From Methanobacteriota archaeon (GTDB lineage: Archaea; Thermoplasmatota; Poseidoniia; Poseidoniales; Poseidoniaceae), in NCBI GenBank assembly GCA_002723635.1, contig PBMM01000005.1, positions 1 through 7,090 of the forward strand: DNA of 7,090 nt, given 5' to 3'. Every line of letters starts with the position of its first letter. Position 1 is the first letter of the stretch. A model generated the notes under the pieces. That model ran no database searches. It had not been told where the DNA came from and saw nothing but the letters and a program-made list of their open reading frames with translations. A program made the translations under genes and the position numbers. Below, piece after piece: positions 1 to 5,822 of this stretch.

Positions 1-872
1 ATGCCACCGTAGTTGAGCATCGCTTCCGTGTTTGAGGGTTCAACGGTGATCACGTAGATCACCGTGACGATGCCGTTCAAGGCAGTCAGGGGCATGGTGA
101 ACAGGAACAACACGAGGATCACCGCCACAAGGCGGTTGACGAATCGCGGGCGTTCTGGGTCAATCGCAGTGGTTTGCCCACGGAAGGAACGCCATTTGTT
201 CAGCAGCAACACGTTCCATGACGCGCCCATGATTCGACCGTAGGCAATGATGGTGGGCCCCATGAAGACGAGCATCGAAATTGCAATCCATTGTGGCGAC
301 ACTTGACCCTCCAATTGCAATCCAAGGATGACGGTGGCCAAGAGGGCGCCAATCAGCAGCGGCAAGGTGGTGAGTCGTCCGAGGCGGGACGCAAATCCTG
401 CCTTGATGTTGGCTTTGCCAACCCCAATGAGTTGAGCATTCAATGTCTCCCATGGAGACACGACAATAGGAAGGCCAACCAAGACGCCGATGAGGTAAAG
501 ATTGGGCTGATAGAAGGTCTTTGGATCAAACATCAATTCAGCAATGAGCAGCAAGATGCCGGTCATGCCCATCATGTACAGAATGGCTCCTTTCCGGACT
601 TCCCGGACACTGAGCAATTCCCGCGCTTCCACGACTGTCCTAGAAATTCGGTGCACTTCGTAGAGGTCGTCCTCAATTTCGAAGGCCACTTGGAGCGACG
701 CAAGTTGGCGTGGCACAAACCAACGCCAGAGCAACAAGGCGGACACAACAGCGATGGTCAATGGAATCGCCAGCTCCGCGCTAGGCTCACTGGGTTGAAC
801 GATGACCACTTCTGCTGCAGCGGTTGGCAGGAACCAAACCGAAGCGAACAAAATCGCCAAGGCCCGGTTCAT
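1..872 (-). CDS. Uncharacterised polytopic membrane protein, C-terminus cut by window edge
   Basis: An open frame runs without a stop from the ATG at 872-870 to the window edge, giving 290 complete codons; the C-terminus lies outside. The N-terminus (MNRALAILFASVWFLPTAAA) looks like a signal peptide with possible cleavage near residue 20, or a first signal anchor. Further hydrophobic segments lie near residues 36-52, 98-116, 123-141, 167-187, 195-216 and 247-278; the last is long enough for a hairpin or one long helix. A charged stretch of about 45 residues (53-97, with FEIEDDLYEVHR) separates the first two of these. A polar loop near 217-246 contains NKWRSFRG. I recognise no catalytic motif or family, so function is unknown. 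It starts 23 bases after the aminotransferase stop, so it is probably co-transcribed. The reading frame and membrane nature are secure; the start is likely but has only a weak ribosome-site resemblance (AGGTCAG) upstream. Confidence 0.8.
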   Translation of the reverse strand, partial: MNRALAILFASVWFLPTAAAEVVIVQPSEPSAELAIPLTIAVVSALLLWRWFVPRQLASLQVAFEIEDDLYEVHRISRTVVEARELLSVREVRKGAILYMMGMTGILLLIAELMFDPKTFYQPNLYLIGVLVGLPIVVSPWETLNAQLIGVGKANIKAGFASRLGRLTTLPLLIGALLATVILGLQLEGQVSPQWIAISMLVFMGPTIIAYGRIMGASWNVLLLNKWRSFRGQTTAIDPERPRFVNRLVAVILVLFLFTMPLTALNGIVTVIYVITVEPSNTEAMLNYGG

Positions 873-895
873 GCTCTGACCTGAAATGGTCCTGC

Positions 896-2140
896 TCAAG
901 AATTCATCTCCGTCTTGGAACGGCTTCTGTGTCGCTTCAAAAATCGCTCAATCCTGTCGAAGGCCTCGTCCAACACCTCGACGTCAGCCAAATAGACCAA
1001 ACGAACGTGACCACGACCACGCTCAGGACTGAAACCGCTTCCGTGCACGAGCAGCACGTGTTCCTCATGCAACAAATCCAGAACGAATTGCTTGTCGTTG
1101 GCCACCCAAGCAGGATCGGTCAAACGCACGAACATGTAGAAGGCCCCCCCGGGCGCTTCAACCTCCAGGCCTTCGATGTTGGCAATGCGGTCCAAACACC
1201 GTTGACGCTGAAGTTTGACCCGTTCGGCGTATGGCCCCATCCACGAACGATCACCGGTCAGTCCTGCCAAGTAGCCTTGCTGTGCCGGCGTTGACGCACA
1301 AAGACGTGACCGAAGCAGGCGTTCCAAGGCTTCTCTAACGGAATCCAGTCGGTTCTGTGGGTCATGAAGACCGAACCATCCAATGCGCCACCCCGGAGCA
1401 AAATACACCTTGGAAACACCGTTAAGCGTCACCACGGGCACACGTTCTGACCGACTGGCCACCGAGACGTGGTGCCCGGTGAAGTCCAGCCCATCGTAAA
1501 TCTCGTCTGCGATGACCATGCATTGGGGCCAAGCCTCCACGATGCGAAGCACGGCATCCACCTCTTCTGGGGTGGCCACGTTCCCTGTGGGGTTGTTTGG
1601 GTTGATCAGAACGACAAACCGAACGGAATCGTTCATCTTGGATTCAAGATCGTCAAGGTCAATCTTCCAGCCGTCGTTTGGGTCAAGACGGTATTCCGTT
1701 GTGTGCGCCCCGTACATCTGCGGGTAGGCCATGTAAGGCGGGTAATGGGGCCCAGGAGCAAGGACGACATCGCCTGCTTCCAACACGCCAGCAAACAAAA
1801 TCTGCAAGGCTTCGGTCACACCATGACAGACGTAAATGTCGTCTGACGTGGCTGGCCATCCTTTCTCACGTTCATCGGCAGCGATCGCGTCACGCAGCGC
1901 TGGAATCCCGTATGAAGGAGAGTACCCGTTACGACCTTCTCGGACCGCGTTGGCGTAGGCGTCAACCATGTGGTGCGGCGTGGGAAGACCAGGATACGCG
2001 ATTGGATCGCCGATGTTGAGCTTCAGAATGTTATGACCTTGGGACTCGAGGACGGTTGCAGGGATCACAACGTCACGAATGGCGTACTCGATGGACAAGG
2101 CCCTTGAAGCGGCCCTGACGTCATCGTGAGTCACCTTCAT
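896..2140 (-). CDS. Alanine-type aminotransferase (PLP-dependent, class I/II fold type I)
   Basis: A 414-residue cytosolic enzyme that probably transfers an amino group between alanine and 2-oxoglutarate (pyruvate + glutamate), linking carbon and nitrogen metabolism. Visible hallmarks are LNIGDP near residues 41-46, NPNNPTG at 180-186 with cofactor-contacting N183, ADEIYDG at 211-217 with D212 (pyridine nitrogen) and Y215, the Schiff-base lysine K244 in NGVSKVYFAPGWRIGW with phosphate-binding R252, and the substrate-carboxylate arginine R380 in HVRLVY. From memory, SIEYAIRDVVIPA, LNGVSKVYFAPGWRIG, RLCASTPAQ and VLLVHGSGF match the Pyrococcus alanine aminotransferase closely, which favours alanine over aspartate; E. 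coli AlaA belongs to the same family. Length is normal. Its ATG overlaps the EVE stop as ATGA, suggesting coupled translation; a GTG at codon 3 (2134-2132) is an alternative start. Family assignment is very secure, exact substrate less so. Confidence 0.95.
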   Translation of the reverse strand: MKVTHDDVRAASRALSIEYAIRDVVIPATVLESQGHNILKLNIGDPIAYPGLPTPHHMVDAYANAVREGRNGYSPSYGIPALRDAIAADEREKGWPATSDDIYVCHGVTEALQILFAGVLEAGDVVLAPGPHYPPYMAYPQMYGAHTTEYRLDPNDGWKIDLDDLESKMNDSVRFVVLINPNNPTGNVATPEEVDAVLRIVEAWPQCMVIADEIYDGLDFTGHHVSVASRSERVPVVTLNGVSKVYFAPGWRIGWFGLHDPQNRLDSVREALERLLRSRLCASTPAQQGYLAGLTGDRSWMGPYAERVKLQRQRCLDRIANIEGLEVEAPGGAFYMFVRLTDPAWVANDKQFVLDLLHEEHVLLVHGSGFSPERGRGHVRLVYLADVEVLDEAFDRIERFLKRHRSRSKTEMNS

Positions 2141-2146
2141 TCCTCC
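2132..2146 (-). promoter_or_regulatory. ATGA stop/start overlap with Shine-Dalgarno-like GGAGG at the aminotransferase start
   Basis: On the - strand the EVE gene ends in ATGGAGGAATGA, and the ATG inside that string (2140-2138) opens the aminotransferase, a 4-base overlap typical of translational coupling. GGAGG (2146-2142) lies only one base before this ATG, too close for a standard ribosome site. It is seven bases before the GTG that is codon 3 of the aminotransferase (2134-2132), which is a good spacing. Either the ribosome re-initiates at the ATG, or the GTG is the true start. The purine run also encodes Glu-Glu of the EVE protein, so the match may be incidental. Confidence 0.4.
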
Positions 2147-2622
2147 ATCACTTCGTTTGCATCGAGACCAGCCAACATCAGCACGCGACGGAAATGGTCC
2201 TCCTCAACCGGTTGAATGGAGAGACGTTGTCCGCGACGAATCAGCGGCATGCCTTCGAACGCCGGGTCGGTCTTGATCGATTCAAGAGACACAATGCTGG
2301 GGCAAGCTGCGACAGGCACGAGATCAACCATACTCCAGCGAGGATTGTCCGCGGTGGCCTTGGGATCAAAATACTTCGAGGACGAATCTAAGGCGGTGTG
2401 GTCAGCGTAACCTTCCCTTGCCACTCGGGCCACGCCAGCCACGTGCGGAGGCTTGGTGTTCGAGTGGTAGTAGAGGACCAAGTCTCCAACCTTCATTTGA
2501 TCACGCATCATGTTACGGGCCTGATAGTTCCTGACGCCGTCCCAATGGGTTCGCCCGTCAGCGACCAAATCCTCGTAGGAATATACGTGAGGCTCGGACT
2601 TCATCAGCCAAAGGTTCCTCAT
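2137..2622 (-). CDS. EVE-domain protein (PUA/YTH-like modified-base reader, thymocyte nuclear protein 1 family)
   Basis: A 161-residue protein consisting of a single EVE domain over its whole length. The fold belongs to the PUA-like superfamily, and known members bind modified bases in nucleic acids (such as 5-methylcytosine derivatives in DNA, or modified RNA). Visible signatures counted from the chosen ATG are WLMKSEPHVYS at 5-15, HWDGVRNYQARNMMRD at 26-41, VGDLVLYYHSN at 45-55, YADHTALD at 72-79, YFDPKA followed by PRWSMVDL at 84-101, and GQRLSIQPV at 131-139. I chose the ATG at 2622 because family members normally begin a few residues before the WLMKSEP motif. A GTG at 2667-2665, overlapping the exporter stop, would add 15 unconserved residues. 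It is 38 bases from the exporter and overlaps the aminotransferase by four bases. What base it reads in this organism cannot be told from the sequence. Confidence 0.93.
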   Translation of the reverse strand: MRNLWLMKSEPHVYSYEDLVADGRTHWDGVRNYQARNMMRDQMKVGDLVLYYHSNTKPPHVAGVARVAREGYADHTALDSSSKYFDPKATADNPRWSMVDLVPVAACPSIVSLESIKTDPAFEGMPLIRRGQRLSIQPVEEDHFRRVLMLAGLDANEVMEE

Positions 2623-2627
2623 GAGGT

Positions 2628-2642
2628 GTGGGGAGCCCCCAC
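2628..2642 (-). other. GC-rich hairpin just before the EVE gene start
   Basis: A perfect 6-base inverted repeat, GTGGGG / CCCCAC with a 3-base loop, lies between the exporter stop (2661) and the ATG at 2622, ending five bases before that ATG. No T-run follows, so it does not look like an intrinsic terminator. In the transcript it could mask the EVE start, mark a processing site, or be incidental. If the EVE protein really begins at the upstream GTG (2667), the hairpin lies within codons. Confidence 0.35.
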
Positions 2643-2660
2643 GGTCATTGAAACCTCGCT

Positions 2661-5600
2661 TTACCACGCGTCGCCTGAACGTTCAACGACGACCGCATCG
2701 TAAACGACATCATCAACCGGTGCGCTTGCACGACCCAATCCCAATTTATTGGCCAAGGCAGGGCGTCCGCCGACCGTGGCCACACCGGCCTTTTCCAACG
2801 CCACGAAAATCGCGGGCAACAGGACCAGAGCGCCTGCAGCCGCGACCCAGAGCAGGATCAAGATGACCGTCAGGAAGGGTTTGATTTCAGGAATGGGAAT
2901 TTGGTAGGCCGTCATCATGCCGAGGCTGGTGACTGTGGCTGCTTCCGCTAGGGACATACCCGTACCAACGGCAGCGGTGCGGATGGCGTCAATACCACCG
3001 CCCAATTCGCGAATCCTGTTGGCGATGTGAATCGAAAAGTCCACGCCAACACCCACCAAAATCGAACCGATCATCACCGTGACCAAAGACAACGGCACGT
3101 CGAGTTGCCACATGACCAACCACTGCAATGCAACGGTGGCGATCACGGGAGACGTGGTCAAGAGCGAGTAACGCACATCCCGGAACACGATGGCCAGGGT
3201 GATGATGGTCAGAATGACGGCAAAGGCCAAGGATCGCCATTGCGAATTGACGATGAGTTCGTTCACTTCAATCGCGGTCGCAGCCACGCCCGTGATGTCT
3301 TCTGCATACTCGCCCTTTGGCCCTGCAAAGGCAGCCGCCTGAACGTTGATTTCATCCACGCTCACAGCGGTGTCTGCCACTGGAATGAAGGGCATGTCAA
3401 CAAGAATGAGCGTTCGGTCGTAGTTTTCGTTGATGAACACCCGGAGGGTCTCTTCGGTGATGGAAGCGTAGAACACGTTCAACAAGAAAATCTGTGATTG
3501 CCGATCGCCGGGCATGTTGTACTGCGACGGGTTGGTCAAAACGTCCCAAAACGAAGCGTCCGCAATGATTTCCTGATTCAGCAAAGCAGTCGCGGTATCC
3601 TTGACCTCTTCGGGTATGCCTGGTGTTTCATCGATGAATTCAGCGATGGGTGCCCCCGAAATCGAGACGGCCACACCGGTGGCCTTCATCAGGAAAACGA
3701 TGGAGACAGCAGAAGCGTTTTCCACCTCGTTAATTTTGGTCTCGAGCACTTCGATCTGCTCAAGAATGGAGGCGGGATCATCGTTTCCTGAATCGTCATC
3801 GTTGATGTTGCCCGTGACGTTGGCATGGACCAAGACCATGCCGACTTGTCCAGCGTTGAACTCCTCGCTGTACTGCTTCATTTTGATGACGGATTGTTCG
3901 TCTTCTGGAGCCATGCCAAGGAGGTCGATGTTCTCTTCAACGTTCATTTGACCGACGGTCGCAGAGATGAGAATGAAAACGAAGAAGACCGCAAGCACCC
4001 AACTTGAACGACGAACAGGAACTTCGACGACCACATTGAAGGCTGCGAGCGGGGGATGCTTGGGCTTCTCAAGGTCGAGCAAGATCGTCAAGTTCGGGAC
4101 CATGAACATCGTCAGAACATAGACGACCACAATGCCGCCGGAGAGCGCAATACCGACCGTCTGGATAGGAGCCATGGGTGTAAAGACAAGCGAGACGAAA
4201 CCAATCACGGTTGTAACCGCTGAAAGGAACACTGCCCGGCCCGTCGATGACAGGGCTGCGCGCATTTTTTCCTCCTTTGTCCCGGCTTCTTCCGCATAGC
4301 GGTTGGTGATGTGCAGTCCGTAAGACACACCCAACGCAAGAAGAATCGGACCGACGATGATGACCGTCATGGTGACTTCGAAATTTGTCCAACCTAAGAT
4401 GCCCATCGTCCAGAACACGGCACATAACGTCGGCAGACCCGCAATGCTGACGACTTTGATCCCCTGCAGGGGACGGATGCCGGTCAGGCCCGTTTGCAGC
4501 AGGTCGCAGTGGAACACGAAGAGGCCAAGGGCCACGAAAACCACAGCCATCGGGAAGATGTCCCAGAAGAGCTGGAAGGAGAATTCCGTCACGGCGTTCG
4601 TGATGGGGACGGGACCGGTCAAGGTCATGTTCAGTCCAAGGTCATCCCATGTGCAGAGGCCTGCCTCCGCGTTGGGATCACCGTTCGCGTCGTACAGGCA
4701 AGGACGTTTTTTGGTGGAAATGTCGTCCAACTGTCCTTGCGTCTCTTCGATGATCTCCTTGGCCGGTTTGTTTTCTGTGACCGCAATGGCCATCACGGCA
4801 CGGTCAAGCAGCGAATCCTCTTCGTTGTCGCACAAACCGCCCGGAAGGGTGCAAGGATTGGTGTTTCGTGCCAATTTGTCGAGACCAGGCGTAGGGGAGC
4901 CGTCGTCTTCGTACATTTCACGGACGATCAAATCGATGGTCCCCTGCGTTGGAATGGCCCGCGCTCCGACGTCCGTCGTGGCCAAGACTTCGTTCAAGGC
5001 TTGGGCAGCGGTTCTGCTGACACAATCGTCCGTGTCCGGTGGGCAGGCCGATTCACCCAATTCGTCAATGAGCGCCGTACGAACACGAGGGGCACTCGAA
5101 TTTACTTCTTTGATGACGGTCGAAAGGGACAGAATGTAGATGACGTCATCCAATTCAGCGTCAGAAATGTATGGATTTAACGTCTCTTCGACATAACTAA
5201 TCTCTTGGAGTATCCGTTGATCAGTGATGTTGTTTTTGTTCGACTCGATGTAGATGACCATCACGTCGGTGGTCCAATCTTCCTCGACTTTGGCGATGAG
5301 CGCGCTCACTTCAGAGCCGTCCGGTAGGTACACCTCCATGTCACCGTTCACGTTGAGGGCTGGGCTGTCTAGATCTCGGTCGAATCTCGTGTTGTCCAAA
5401 AATCCGGAGTGGGATACGAAGAACAGGGTCATCGCAAAGAAAGCCAACACCGTCAGCAGCGGGAAGCGGGTGATGACGCCAACGGCACCGGTCCGTTGCC
5501 ATTCCCTCTTCAGACTTGAAGGCGCATCAAGCATGGCATCGACGGCAGATTTTGCGTCGAAACTCTTCACGGCTCCACTGACCTCAGTGGCGCGACGCGA

Positions 5601-5687
5601 CATCGAGGCGCGGCCAGCACGGCGCAGTGCAGAGAGGCGTCCTTCCGAGGAAGCATCGCCACCAGCCGACCCGTCCTCCTTGCCCAT
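2661..5687 (-). CDS. RND superfamily exporter, MMPL/HAE3 type (COG1033-like)
   Basis: A 1008-residue integral membrane protein with the duplicated RND architecture, probably a proton-driven exporter of lipids or hydrophobic compounds; substrate unknown. A polar N-terminal region of about 75 residues is followed by TM1 (about 76-92), an external domain (93-375), TM2-TM6 (about 376-393, 409-432, 436-460, 483-503, 508-536), TM7 (562-579), a second external domain (580-814) and TM8-TM12 (about 817-836, 841-861, 863-890, 910-929, 936-965). The central-helix motifs are GVSYGLHITNR at 453-463 in TM4 and GVGVDFSIHIANR at 879-891 in TM10, with the relay aspartate D883 only in the second half. The first external domain has six cysteines in three close pairs; the second has an Asp-rich insert. 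I chose the ATG at 5687. The frame stays open to 6050, but that would overlap the start of valS and adds Arg-rich, unconserved-looking residues. An ATG at 5603 is another option. This is the likely first gene of the leftward operon. Confidence 0.93.
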   Translation of the reverse strand: MGKEDGSAGGDASSEGRLSALRRAGRASMSRRATEVSGAVKSFDAKSAVDAMLDAPSSLKREWQRTGAVGVITRFPLLTVLAFFAMTLFFVSHSGFLDNTRFDRDLDSPALNVNGDMEVYLPDGSEVSALIAKVEEDWTTDVMVIYIESNKNNITDQRILQEISYVEETLNPYISDAELDDVIYILSLSTVIKEVNSSAPRVRTALIDELGESACPPDTDDCVSRTAAQALNEVLATTDVGARAIPTQGTIDLIVREMYEDDGSPTPGLDKLARNTNPCTLPGGLCDNEEDSLLDRAVMAIAVTENKPAKEIIEETQGQLDDISTKKRPCLYDANGDPNAEAGLCTWDDLGLNMTLTGPVPITNAVTEFSFQLFWDIFPMAVVFVALGLFVFHCDLLQTGLTGIRPLQGIKVVSIAGLPTLCAVFWTMGILGWTNFEVTMTVIIVGPILLALGVSYGLHITNRYAEEAGTKEEKMRAALSSTGRAVFLSAVTTVIGFVSLVFTPMAPIQTVGIALSGGIVVVYVLTMFMVPNLTILLDLEKPKHPPLAAFNVVVEVPVRRSSWVLAVFFVFILISATVGQMNVEENIDLLGMAPEDEQSVIKMKQYSEEFNAGQVGMVLVHANVTGNINDDDSGNDDPASILEQIEVLETKINEVENASAVSIVFLMKATGVAVSISGAPIAEFIDETPGIPEEVKDTATALLNQEIIADASFWDVLTNPSQYNMPGDRQSQIFLLNVFYASITEETLRVFINENYDRTLILVDMPFIPVADTAVSVDEINVQAAAFAGPKGEYAEDITGVAATAIEVNELIVNSQWRSLAFAVILTIITLAIVFRDVRYSLLTTSPVIATVALQWLVMWQLDVPLSLVTVMIGSILVGVGVDFSIHIANRIRELGGGIDAIRTAAVGTGMSLAEAATVTSLGMMTAYQIPIPEIKPFLTVILILLWVAAAGALVLLPAIFVALEKAGVATVGGRPALANKLGLGRASAPVDDVVYDAVVVERSGDAW

Positions 5688-5822
5688 CTGAGTCGAGGTC
5701 GACCGACGCCGTTTGAAAGTCTGTTGCCGGTGAGTGCGAACGTTTGCACCACATTGCGCCCATGGGATGGCTTGAAGAGATGCGACCCGAGGCCAAAGCG
5801 CCCTCTGGGCAAGGTGACCACG
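5688..5822. promoter_or_regulatory. Divergent intergenic region expected to hold promoters for the exporter operon and valS
   Basis: These 135 bases separate two divergently transcribed genes, so both promoters should lie here; that is inference. I see no strong TATA box. The best candidate for the leftward operon is ACTTTCAAAC on the - strand (5720-5711), centred about 28 bases before the exporter ATG, where a TATA box would sit for a nearly leaderless archaeal transcript. No ribosome-binding sequence precedes that ATG, which fits a leaderless message. A perfect 8-base palindrome GGTCGACC lies at 5697-5704, within ten bases or so of the exporter start; it may be an operator or chance. Confidence 0.4.
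5812..5817 (+). promoter_or_regulatory. Probable ribosome-binding site of valS
   Basis: AGGTGA matches the right-hand part of the consensus AGGAGGTGA and lies five bases before the ATG at 5823. This supports that ATG as the valS start over the in-frame GTG at 5814, which is inside the site itself. Confidence 0.5.

Noticed and set aside
160..453. A 97-residue - strand frame and a + strand frame of 197 residues (291-884) in the left region.
   Set aside because: They lie over the membrane protein frame, which has coherent transmembrane segments and a signal-like start; the alternatives have no such organisation.
878..891. Short inverted repeat GACC/GGTC with a six-base loop in the 23-base gap after the aminotransferase.
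   Set aside because: A four-base stem with no following T-run is expected by chance and does not support a terminator.
824..1294. A + strand frame of 156 residues opposite the aminotransferase.
   Set aside because: It is antisense to conserved C-terminal aminotransferase sequence including the substrate arginine region, and has no recognisable feature.
4357..5180. Two long overlapping + strand open frames (260 and 228 residues) opposite the exporter.
   Set aside because: Both are antisense to conserved transporter sequence, rich in Ser, Arg, Val and Thr or His, show no domain, and conflict with each other. They are shadows of biased codon use.
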